64,000 nucleotides of DNA, taken from Primulina eburnea (Eukaryota > Streptophyta > Magnoliopsida > Lamiales > Gesneriaceae). Numbering within the stretch: the stretch's first letter is position 1; each line of letters begins with the position of its first letter. The notes below the pieces were generated by a model. It did not search any database, was not told the DNA's origin, and saw only the letters and a list, made by a program, of their open reading frames with translations. The translations under genes were made by a program, and so were the position numbers. Shown here piece by piece: positions 50,174 through 61,700 of this stretch. The DNA is taken from the NCBI RefSeq assembly GCF_022965805.1, contig NC_133104.1, forward strand, positions 42,638,682 to 42,702,681. Reading direction: 5' to 3'.

Positions 50174-51659
50174 GTATAGCTTCTTTTCTCGAACTATTAG
50201 TTCATGCGTATATTACATGTTTGTATTTAACTACATGTTGTATTTTTAAGTTGTAAATTGTGAGAAGCTGTCTGGGATTCTGGTATGTATAGATCACCGG
50301 ATGCATTGAAATGATGTTCAAAACAATTAATAATGGTGTAAGAAGCTGGAAATTATGGCATAATTTCCTGGATAGGTATAATTCTTATACGTCAAAAATC
50401 AACTTAGAAAGCCGAAAACGATATATTTTTCCTTATCCTTCTGGGTTTTCTTTTTCTTTCGCTGCGAGGAAGGGTGTTTGGGGTAGATTTTGAAATGTAT
50501 GTTAGCACGTCACATTTGTTAATTCCCTCAAATTATGATAATCTCTCACATAATATACTTATATGCGGCTAAATTTTGATTTCATCTCTCATAGTGTAAT
50601 CGATTCACTTGTATTCATGGTGATATTTGTTTGATTTGAGAGATCAAATATGTTTATTAAGACCGGGCTACCTGCTATAACTCCCTATATATTACATTTT
50701 ATATTTGGATAAGATTTACATAGTTTTGTGTGCTAGTAATTCTGTTATAATAAATCTTTCTTCCATATCTAATATTACTTACTACATATGGTAATAAACA
50801 AAAAAGTGGAAACATACCGTTTCAGCTCTTTGGCTTGGGTCATTGGTGTTGGTGTATGTATTATTTCTAGGACAAGTAACCATTGCGAAACAAAGAACAA
50901 ACGGAAGTAAATGAACAAAACATTAGGTAATTATTTTCCTTCATAATTCTTTTCTATGATTACTGATCTCATGCTTCACATTAGTCAGGAGTAAATAGCC
51001 CATTAATATTTTTTAATCAAATCATATTGCAAGTAACCAAGGAAAAATTGACCCCATAGTTATTGTTCAGATAAAAAAAAATTATAAAGTTGTCTAAATT
51101 TAAGTTTGCATTTGATTGATTGATTTGAAATTAAGGGTTTTAACTAAATATTAATAAATAAGAAATCCGCAGGTCGAGAGTGACTGCGCTGTCAACGATA
51201 TTCCATATAATTGATTGTATGTATAGTTTGCGATATCTAATCTGACGGTCTCTGTGACGTGAAGTTATCGAAATAATTCACAAAAATCAACGATAGAAGC
51301 ACCAAACCCCATGTCTTCCATTTTCTCTCACAATTTTCCACTCTTTCTCCAAAAAATTCTTCATTTTAGAAATAGTAGTACTCACCTGAAATTCAAGCTT
51401 TATATCGATGAAAACTACTAAACCAATCACCTGGTTTTGGTGATCCACGTCCGAGTTTCTTGATCGTTCTGCGCCTGCCCTTCTACCGTCCTTATTCCAA
51501 AAACCCCAGTACACTACTATTCTTCTCCCTTATGAAGGCGTACCCACTTCGAATTCAATCCCAAAACTCAATCTTTTCATAATTTTCCGAAATCAAGATC
51601 AATTTAAAACTGACCCGCATCAAAAATTCATCCAAAAACCGACCTTTTTCATCCAAAGA

Positions 51660-52256
51660 ATGCAAGACCCATCGCTGTATTCTCAGATCAGATCACAGTT
51701 ACAGCCGCAGCCACAGTTCCCAGATCAAGAACACTTGAAGTGTCCGAGGTGTGATTCCGCAAACACGAAATTTTGCTACTACAATAACTATAATCTCTCT
51801 CAGCCACGCCACTTTTGCAAGAGCTGTAAAAGGTACTGGACTAAAGGCGGCGCGTTAAGGAACATCCCCGTCGGCGGCGGCTCCAGGAAGAACACCAAGC
51901 GTAGCTCCTCCTCCGCCGCCTTACACAACCATCAGAGCAAACGCCCTGCAGCATCAGCATCTAATAACAGCAAAACTGACGGTGCCTCAGAAATTAAAGA
52001 GCTATTACCTCTCGAGGGGGATAACTACGTGGGGCAGTTTGCTAACTCGGTGGAGGTGAGTGGGGGTTTCAGCTCGCTGTTGGGTGGGCAATTTGGTAAT
52101 TTTTTTGGTGGAACCAATGGGTCAAGCTTGCAGTTGAAGGACCATTTTGGAGAACCGGGCCCGGGTCATAATATGGATCATCAAGTTGGATTGGAAAGTA
52201 GTAAGAATGGTAATGGTTTCTTGGTTAATGGTGGCAGTGGATTATGGCTGGGATGA
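51660..52256 (+). CDS. Dof zinc-finger transcription factor (copy 2)
   Basis: Encodes a 198-aa protein identical to that at 37542-38138, with C28, C31, C53, C56 and the same tail, and the nucleotide sequence also appears unchanged. Flanking DNA differs by a few substitutions (for example GATCAATTT for GATCGATTT upstream, and TTCTCAAGG for TTTTCAAGG downstream), a longer TTGCAT microsatellite near 52552, and transposon insertions. The lack of any coding change means either very recent duplication or two alleles of one gene placed in series; the sequence alone does not settle this. It would act in the nucleus on AAAG-type promoter sites, like its twin. Confidence 0.95.
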   Translation: MQDPSLYSQIRSQLQPQPQFPDQEHLKCPRCDSANTKFCYYNNYNLSQPRHFCKSCKRYWTKGGALRNIPVGGGSRKNTKRSSSSAALHNHQSKRPAASASNNSKTDGASEIKELLPLEGDNYVGQFANSVEVSGGFSSLLGGQFGNFFGGTNGSSLQLKDHFGEPGPGHNMDHQVGLESSKNGNGFLVNGGSGLWLG

Positions 52257-52991
52257 TCTCTTGGTTGGTTATTTACGCCAAAAGGTCAAATATTCCAGTG
52301 TAAGGTAAGAAATGTATTGAAAAATGACGAGAGAGTTCTATATTTGACTTTTTTTTTCCTTCTCAAGGAACTTCTTTTCCCTGTATTTTAAAAGTTGGTG
52401 ATGCAGAATTTGATGAATGTAAATATAGCAATATTAAACTATAAATAATTTTGTTTGAAAACATGTCCGAGTTGTTTGGTCGAAGCTCGATATCGAGATT
52501 TTATCTCAAACTTAATATTAAATCAGTTCTAAATAGTGGACATTGACCTTTGCATTTGCATTTGCATTTGCATTTACATTCAACTCAAATGAGAAAAAAA
52601 ATCGACAAATCATTTTCTTAATTAAATAGTTGATTAGGGTAAAAAACAAAGTACTCCCGTGGGTTTTGAAAATCTGTATTCTAATTGTGGAGGTGAGCAT
52701 GTAGTATTTTCTTCTTTCTTTCCTTTGAATGGCCTATTAGTATCAAACTATCTCCCCTAAATTTTAATAATTTTTACATTATTACATACATTTTTTAATT
52801 AATGTTCGACATTCAAGAAACTAATTTCATTCCCTTGACATGAAAACGAGCTGCAACTTGCAACACAGGGAATGATCCGTCTCACAGATTATGATCCGTG
52901 AGATCATCTCACACCAAACTCACTCGTCAATGTATTCGGAAGCAGTGATGAAAATCTGATGTTGAGCTGGCCTGAAGATTATGTTATATTT

Positions 52992-53173
52992 GAGTGGGTT
53001 TCATGTGAGACCGTCTCACGGATCATAATCGGTGAGACGGGTCAACCCTACCCATATTCACAATAAAAAGTAATACTCTTAGCATAAAAAGTAATACTTT
53101 TTCATGGGTGACCCAAATAAGAGATCCGTCTCACAAATACGACCCGTGAGACCGTCTCACACAAGTTTTTACC
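52992..53173 (-). repeat. GTGAGACGGTCTCAC-family MITE, copy m (young, near consensus)
   Basis: 182 bp with identical 9-bp flanks GTTATATTT (52983-52991 and 53174-53182). Unit 1 keeps the empty site, one GTTATATTT at 38860-38868. The palindromes GTGAGACCGTCTCAC at both ends are intact, making this the best-preserved family member. Confidence 0.96.
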
Positions 53174-53554
53174 GTTATATTTTAGTTGGAACTCGGAAGA
53201 TATGGAAAATCATTTTAGTATAACTAATCTCGTGTTTTTGTTCTTGAAAGACTGTCTAAAATATTTTTATCTTTTTGTATGATTTCCCCTTTGTCTGGCA
53301 TTGGTCGGTCACCTTCAAATTTTTTTATTTCTTTGCGAGATCTTGTTTTTTAAATTAAATGGTCAAATTTCTTGATTATTATATTGATCATGTCGAGTTA
53401 TTTTGATGTAGGGGTGTTGGGGTGGTCCAAATCTTAATATTTATAATATATATAGATTAAATATTTTTTTTTTATTACTTTTGTCTTCAATATGATAACT
53501 ATTTTGAAAACAAGACACAACGCAGGTCCCATTGGCCACGATTTTTTTTTATTA

Positions 53555-53693
53555 GCAAAAATTTGTGTGAGACGATCTGATTGTTCGTAGACATATCTTT
53601 TATTTGGGTCATTCATGAAAAAGTATTATTTTGGTAGAATTAATCTCTTCATAGATAAATATTAATGAGACCGTCTCATAAGAGACTTATTCT
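53555..53693 (+). repeat. GTGAGACGGTCTCAC-family MITE, copy k in unit 3
   Basis: Essentially identical to 39241-39379, with the same internal deletion. Confidence 0.85.
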
Positions 53694-54745
53694 TTTTTAT
53701 TAACATATGATTTTTATCAACGACGGTTTTTTAAAAGACTCTGTGTTAATTTTTTTTTTTTAAATAGCTCTTTAATTTCTTTGTTATATATATAAAAAAA
53801 AACACGTATCGGGTCTATTGCTTATAATTTTTTTATTTCTTTCTTTCCATGAATGTTTAAACAGTTGACTTAAATGTGCGAATCGCTTGTTCTTAACGGA
53901 TTTATTTTATCCAATACCATTCTATTGATTGTGAGACTGACTTGTGAAGAGTTTAATGAGGATAGTATACAGTCGGTCAACTTTCTTTTTTGTCAATCAA
54001 GTCAAAAATCTCTATTTATTATTATTAAAAATTATGAAATTCATCAATTATAAAATGACAAAGTCTAAGTTTTGAATTAATGGTGGGCCCAGTAGATAAC
54101 CCTTGCATAAAGGGAAGGAGTTATATTATTGGTCCATATCCACACATGGACCAGAAAGGCCCAGATAATAGCTCTCAGCCCACGGTTAATGGACCACTCA
54201 AGTCCACATATCGAAGAGTTAGTCAAGTGGCATGTCATTTTTTGGATCACTGAAATTAGGGCCTGCGGCATGGATTCGATCCGGAGTAGAATATTACAAT
54301 AATAAGTTTAAAATGATATTTTTATGTTTTTGTGGATTTCAAATTAATCATAATTATTTTTTTTATTTATATAAATAACAAATGCCAATGTGAATGATAA
54401 TAATAATATTTTAGAAACATAAGAAAGGAAAATCCAATGGACTGATACTTCAATTTCTGTGGTTATCTTTTGTTTTCGGACTAATTTTCCAAATGTATTT
54501 TTATGTTTACTCTATATTTGGATGGATGAAACATGTTAAATTAAGATGTTTGATTTCATAAATGACTCGATCATAAATTTTAAATGATACTTATCTTGAA
54601 TATATTTAAAATAGTTGAAAGGAAGTAAAAATTAGCATTTAACTCGATTGAATCCATCCAAACAAATCAGATATTATATGATGATGAATTTGAAATATGT
54701 GATATTAAATTTTTTTCCCTAATATGTCATGAGGAGAGCATTAGT

Positions 54746-55549
54746 CTAGGGATGGCAATTTCCTCCGAACTCGTTGGAGGATCCGATACCCGACCCGAAT
54801 AAAAGAGTGTATCGAGGGATTTTTAGACCCGATTAAATAATTGGGTAATCGGGTATGAGGATTTTCAGGTTTGGGTATGGAGGCGGGTTTGATATAATCC
54901 GACCCACACCCGACCCGAATACCCGTTTAAATTAAATATAAATATAAATATATATGTATATATATAGTAATTATATTTATTTATATTAAAAATTCATCTT
55001 CTCAAATCAAAGTAAATCATACATATATAATAATTATATTTATTTATATTAAATATTCATCTTCTCAAATTCAAGTAAATCGATACTTTTTCTTTTCTCC
55101 GGTTTTACTTTTACGTTTCAAGGTTTTATCGCTCTTTTATTTTTCATTCAATTTTTCATCTTCTCCATTGGTAAGTTTATTCCATGTTTGACTTCAAAAA
55201 TTGAAAAATATTTTATTTTTGTTGAATTGCGTACTTTTATTCAAATAATATAAACTATTTTTAATATTTTGTTATTTTTTCTATAAAGTTTATTTTGCAA
55301 ATTTTTATCATTATTAATTTTTCATATTGTTCATTTAAATAATTTTTTAAATATTCATAGCTTCATTGAAAAAATTCAATTGTATATGATAATATGGTAT
55401 TTGGGTAGGGTATGTGTATCCGATAATCCGATGAGTATGAGGATGTGGATGAAATTCAATATCCGATGGGTATGAGGATGAATTTAATAAATGAATATGG
55501 GAATTAATGTATGAAATCCGACCCATACCCTACCCATTACACTCCCTAA
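54746..55549. mobile_element. hAT-like non-autonomous element, unit 3 copy (804 bp)
   Basis: Ends TAGGGATGGCAAT and CATTACACTCCCTAA are imperfect inverted repeats of a style common in plant hAT elements, with GGGTA/TACCC-rich subterminal arms. Flanks GCATTAGT (54738-54745) and GCATTACT (55550-55557) resemble an 8-bp target duplication with one mismatch. AT-rich centre, no transposase. Unit 1 lacks it, but its flanks there differ as well, so the empty site is not clean. Confidence 0.7.
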
Positions 55550-55769
55550 GCATTACTATTCTTACTAACATCTGAATTAGACTAATAGGCCATTCGAAAC
55601 TTGTTAAAACTATTTAATTATTATAATAATAATATTAAAAATATTATAAAATAAAAATGGGAGCTGCTGGGATTTAATACATATAGCACGAAAAATCTAA
55701 TAAATTAGTGATTTCTTCGAGGGCTGTTCCAAGTCATTGTTAACAATCCCTCTGGGATTCCGAAATTCA

Positions 55770-58700
55770 ATGTACGGAGGTTCTGGAAAGCTTGGCCGCG
55801 GCGGCGGCGGCGGCAAGCGGAACATTCACGCTCCTCCAATCAACCGTAACTCCGCCTCCACACCGGGTGGCCGCTTTTCTTCGGGCGGCGGCGCGGCTGC
55901 CGTCACCAGGGGCCGCGATGGCGGAGGGGAGTCGGTCTCTGGCCCCACATCTTCTAGGCAAGCGGAGGAGACATTCAGCCTCGTTACGAGGAATCCTCTA
56001 AACTTCGCGATGGCATTAAGGCTTGTGCCTGACCTCGTTGAGGAGATCAATCGCGTGGAGGCTATGGGGGAAACGGCGCGTATCAAGTTTGATTACAATG
56101 CGAATAATGCCAATGGAAATGTGAGTGTGGATGTTCAATTGTGTAGAAGCTTTGGGTTTTTCTGCTGCTTGTTTATTTTATCAGGTGGACTTGAGTCTTG
56201 AGCTGTGTATCGACACTTTATTATTATCAGATTAATACTCTTATCACATTGAGGGTGCTTTATCCATGGTTAGGAGTTCGACTCAAAATTTGGTATAGTT
56301 ACATCTTTGTGTCTAGATTGGGTTTTCCAATGTTGCGGATTCCAATTTGGAACTATAATAGAAACTACAGGTCCTAGTGTACGTCGACCGCGTTTGATTT
56401 GGTTTGGACACAGAGACATCTTTCTCATTGTTCTGTGTTTCATGTCAAAGCGTTGGTAATACACTTAAGTTAGTATGCATTCAGAAAACGTGAATTCTCC
56501 TGGTGGGGAAGTAGGGAGAAGTGGAGAAGTTAGCGTGCTTTTGAGGAAAAACAGGCAACGAAACTGAACCGATTCGGATAAGAAAAAGTAGTTGAATACG
56601 CTATCTAGAATTTTTGGTTTTTATGATGGATATATATGCCAGTCTCGCAGCATTCTATGATACTGAAATGATTTTCGTTTGAGTTCAGACTTTTGAGACA
56701 ATTCAAGGCTGCCTAAATGGGTAGATCATTATTTGCTAGTCTTGTGTAGAACTTGATAAGCATATACTGGCACCCTGAATTCTTGTCCTGCGATGCGAAT
56801 GCCAGTCTTTTTCCTTCAATTCCTCACCTTCTTTTTTTCCTTGACTTGTCTAGTTCCTCGTAAAAGTTCAGTTGGAGCCAGGGTATCAGACTCGTTAGTA
56901 TTCCAATAAAATTTTCGGTTTTTAATTGCTCAGTGCGTGGAGTTAATAATAGTTTTTCTTCCTAAAGAAAACCTGATGCTTTTTTTTTTGCGTGGTGTAG
57001 GAAACTATGCTTCTAGATGACTGGTGGCCATTTTTTAATGTGCTGACTATTTTCGGAATTTTTTCTGTTTCTTATCTTATGTTTTGAAGTGCCAAGATAA
57101 TTGTCGTTATTTCAATATAATTAAGTGTTATGCTGATAACAGAGAAGACTACTATCAGCAATGCCATGTTTTTGTTGTAATGCATAATTGCTGGTGATGT
57201 GGTGACATAATGGCCTTTACTTGGTCTTACTGTTAGTTGCACAATAAATTTGGTCTGCGCATTTCAGTTTTGATACTTCCCTCGAATGACATACCCGAGT
57301 AAAATCACTTATTTACATCTTAGTAAATCATAAATATTTCATATCTAGTACTTTTGCAAGAATCATGTCCTTGGTTGCCTTCATTCACCTTCTCTCGCTT
57401 TGCTTGTTGTATTGTTGAACATCAACTGCATCATTATACTAAACAACCCGGGTGCTTTTTCATCGAGTTACCTTATTCTGCTTAAAGATTTCTTGATAGA
57501 ATTGGGGGTTTTATTTTATGTTTCTGTTTTTCTCGTTTCTTTTTCAAATAAAAGTAGATATTTAAACTTATCATTTTTCTGTTACAAGGTTATCACTGTG
57601 GGTGATAAAAACTTCAATTTTACATGGTCGAAGGAAATGGGGGAACTTTGCGACATATATGAAGAATGTAGAAATGGCGAAGATGGAAATGGCTTGCTAA
57701 TAGAATCAGGAGGCGCTTGGCGTAAGCTGAATGTGCAGCGTGTATTGGATGAATCAACTAAAAAGCATGTCAAAATGCGATCTGAAGAAGCTGAGCGCAA
57801 GAATAAAACACGAAAGTATAGCTTCTTTTCTCGAACTATTATGTCATGCGTATATTACATGTTTGTATTTATACTACATGTTTGTATTTTTAAGTTGTAA
57901 ATTGTGAGAAGCTGTCTGGGATTCTGGTATGTATAGATCACCGGATGCATTGAAATGATGTTCAAAACAATTAATAATGGTGTAAGAAGCTGGAAATTAT
58001 GGCATAATTTCCTGGATAGGTATAATTCTTATACGTCAAAAATCAACTTAGAAAGCCGAAAACGATATATTTTTCCTTTTATCCTTCTGGGTTTCTTTCT
58101 CTTTCGCTGCGAGGAAGGGTGTTTGGGGTAGATTTTGAAATGTATGTTAGCACGTTCACATTTGTTAATTCCCTCAAATTATGATAATCTCTCACTATAA
58201 TATACTTATATGCGGCTAAAATTTTGATTTCATCTCTCATAGTGTAATCGATTCACTTGTATTCATGGTGATATTTTGTTTGATTTGAGAGATCAAATAT
58301 GTTTATTAAGACCGGGCTACCCTGCTATAACTCCCTATACATCATAAACCAATCCTTAATACTTCAGTCATTGATTTTTTTCCAGTTCTTCGCCATATTG
58401 GTTCTTCTTTAACATGGGAGAATTTTTTCTGCATATTGTGTTACTGGTGAAATTGAATAAGTGGAGTAACTAGTTTGGATCAGATGATAAAGTCAATAAT
58501 TCATGATGCTATTATAAGAATCTAATAGAATTCAGCCTTTCAGGAGACAAGAATGATATGATATTTTTTAAGTTTTTCATTAAGTCCATTCTATTTCTTG
58601 ACAACAGATCCATAGTCTTAGACCATCAGAATTCAAGTATGAAGAATCAAATGAAGGCACTTGCTGCGGCTGAATGTAAGCTTTGTCTCTCCAGCTTTTC

Positions 58701-61700
58701 AATTCAAACGAGATGATTACATATGTGGTGCTTTGTAGAAGGGACACTGCCTTTACATCCTATACACCTATAAAACCAACACTTATCTGTTTCTAGCGTC
58801 TTTATTTCAGTGGAACTTTTGACATATGTGATGCTTTATGAGCGGCAATCATTGATGAAAAAGGAAATTTTATACCTAGGAAATAGGGCTGTCAACTGAA
58901 GAACTGAAACCTGAAAATCCGGTCCGGAGCTGTGAAACGCGGTCTGATAAAACAATATTTGTATTTGCGTCAGTTTCTCATAGGATAACCTATCCATCCC
59001 TGTTGCCCCATAATAAATTTTTTTTTTAACAAAAAATATTCTCTATACATTTTTAATATTTTTGTATATATGTTAAATAAATTTCTTATTAGATGCCATC
59101 TTTATAGAAATACTTCCTGTTATTTTGTTTATCTTTATTTAAAAAGCGGAAAAAACCGACTAACCCTAACCCAGTATGTTTAGCTCGATTTTTAACCCGT
59201 TGAGTTATTTTTATATCAACGCATCCCGAAAAATAAAGCAGGTGGACTAAATTTACCTCAATTCCGGACCCCTCCAGCCAGTTTACACTACACGTTTGCC
59301 CCACACCTACCTAGAGATGTCATAATCTCTTTTGCAACTTTACCCTCTCTTGCAACCTCACTTTCATGATGCATACAGTTAGAATTGAAAATTTTCATAC
59401 TACAATAAGAGCACCTTTTTACATTAGTTATTGTTGTTCCTGTATCTAAAGAAACTCTGTTCTAAGTACCAAATTTCCTCATTTTGCTATTAACATTGTG
59501 CGTGGACAATGCTATTATCACGATCATTATATTTATATGCAACAAGAAAATGTTACATATGATTGACACCCACTTGGTCTTATGTTGAACTACTGTTTTT
59601 TGAATGTTATTAGCAACACTAAGGGTAGTTCGAACACAAAAGCATTTCAGCTTAAAAATTGCTTTATTAAGCAAGGTTCTTTTAAATATCTTAAAAAGCG
59701 GTTCTGTTAGAATTTGGATATAATAGTGAAAACTCTTTCTCTTTTAAAGAGAGTCGCAGAAGCTCAAAAGTCAGATTTTTGTGAATCTAGCTTTTTAATT
59801 GTTTTTTAAGCCTATCTGAACACAACTTCTTTAACGAAAGCATTTTTTGCCCCATAAGCTTTTCATATCCAAATGCACCTCTAAACTAATTCCACCCGTT
59901 TTATTTTCAGCTAATTCATGGAGAATGCCTTTTAAAAGGAAAGAGCCTCCGTTCAAAAAGTCAAAACCTGAAGCCTATCCTGGTGAGTAGGATAATGACT
60001 TTGATGAATTGTTTTCTTGCCATAGTTATTTTGTTTCCATTTTCATGTCAGAAGAAATAATTTTAGATTCCTAAAACGACTCTTATTTTCACGTCAGAAG
60101 AAATAATTTTAGATTCCTAAAACGACTCTGGGCTTGACTTTTCTGTAAATACTAACTGTCTCCGTTGGTTATTTTTGCTTGACCATCACATTAGCAGGTG
60201 GACCTCCTAAATCTGTCTATAAATCCAGTTTGTCTGCACAAAATCCATCAAAAAATAGGCCCTCCTCTGGTTCATCATTGTCTTCTCATACAGAGCAATA
60301 TGGTGCACCAGCTCACCCATCTGGAAGCAGCAATCCCATGAAGGGAAATGCCATTGTGTCTGATGCTACACCCTCTCAAGCATCAAGTAAAGCTACTAGT
60401 TTAGACAAAGAAATGTCTAGTAGGATGGCAAATAATACTGTCCCCAATAAACCAATTCAAAACCAGAACGTGGATGCTAAACATTTTGATTTGAGAAGCT
60501 TCATTGTGTCTCTTCTAATGGAGCATCATGCAGATGGAATGAGTCTAAAGGTTAGGGCATATGACATGAAAAAGGGGGAGGGGGTGGGTGCTAATTGTAG
60601 GGTACTGGGAATGTTTTTCAATTTCACACTGTACTAAATTTACTATTCATGAAACTTTTGTTGTTAGAATAACGCTCCTGAATGTTTTCTTTATCAGGCA
60701 TTGGAGAAAGCTATTGGAGAAGCTATGCCGAACTCTCTACAGAAAATCCAGCCAATTCTGAAGCAAGTACGTCATTGATAAATTTTATAAAATTTGTTTG
60801 CATGAGTCTTGAGCAGATTATACTTATCCATTTTTTACTGTCAGATTGCTACTTTTAAAGCTCCTGGAAGATATTACTTGAAACCTGGAGTCACAGAAAA
60901 CTTCAAGAAGACTTCTTCTGAAAGTGGAAGGTATACCTGCTTCTATCAGGCTTTCTCTCTGAGCTGAATTCTGGTGCTTATTTATTTAAGGTTCTTTTTT
61001 ATTCTTGTAACTCGTGAAGCATATTCAATATATGTAATAAGCTAAGGTATGTATGTGAGAACTTAGTCAGTATGGTACATTGTCATTGTGGAATTAGAAC
61101 TGTAGGCTTGAGGTGCTTGGGGTGTGTTTTAAATATCCTTCTCTATACGATGTAGTCCTTGTGCAATAAGGTTTTTCCTCCTACTCTCCCCTGCCTTCTT
61201 CTCTTAATTTTTTTACTTAATCGCTTCTTGGGATTTGTAAGAAGATATTATACTTTTAGCTTGGTGGATAACATTGTGATGGAGGTTCTTCTGAATCTTT
61301 GATAATTTTTAACGAGTTAAACAATAGTTTAAAGATCCATATGCTGGAAAGTGGATAGAGGAATAAATCTAGATTACACGAGCATCAAAAGCATCAAGAT
61401 CAAGTTTACGTTTTTATTGTTTTTGCCTAGTCATTGTAATGAGAGTTTCCTATGAAAAGAGTGTCTGTTGATCCAAGTCTTTTTTATTTGATCCTTGACA
61501 CAAGTACAAATCAATAGAGATATTTGGGCGATGAGATAGAAAAATGTGAAATAAGGAATAGGAGCCACAAAAATAGACACGAATTGGCATTTTAGGAAGT
61601 CTGCATTTTTAGGCCTTGAATCTATGAGTTTGTTCAGATATGCTGCCGTTGACATATTATGTTAGGGCATGTACTTGCATTAACTTTGTGAAGGCCTTCT

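Larger units (their letters stand above)
45612..50689. repeat. Duplicated locus, unit 2 (spacer + ELL-like exons 1-2), indel-rich
   Basis: Aligns with 53174-58346 of unit 3, sharing its hAT-like insertion and its diagnostic substitutions in ELL exon 1 (AACATTCACG, TCCGCCTCCACACCGGG), but differs from it mostly by dozens of one-base deletions, in and out of homopolymers. It starts within the last bases of the MITE unique to unit 3 (TACCG before GTTATATTTT) and ends at 50688-50689 with a 2-base overlap to the Dof upstream region. Confidence 0.9.
52257..55769. other. Spacer between Dof copy 2 and the intact ELL-like gene
   Basis: Dof 3' flank, the MITE at 52992-53173, the deleted MITE at 53555-53693, the hAT-like element at 54746-55549, and about 220 bp of ELL leader and promoter. 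No supported coding frame. Confidence 0.6.
50688..60636. repeat. Duplicated locus, unit 3 (Dof + ELL-like, intact)
   Basis: Matches 36361-45607. Unit-3 features: no 204-bp MITE upstream of Dof, a 182-bp MITE at 52992-53173 absent from unit 1, a hAT-like insertion at 54746-55549, and a shorter ELL intron 3. Past 60636 only this unit continues into the remaining ELL exons, so it is the one copy that looks complete. Confidence 0.93.
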
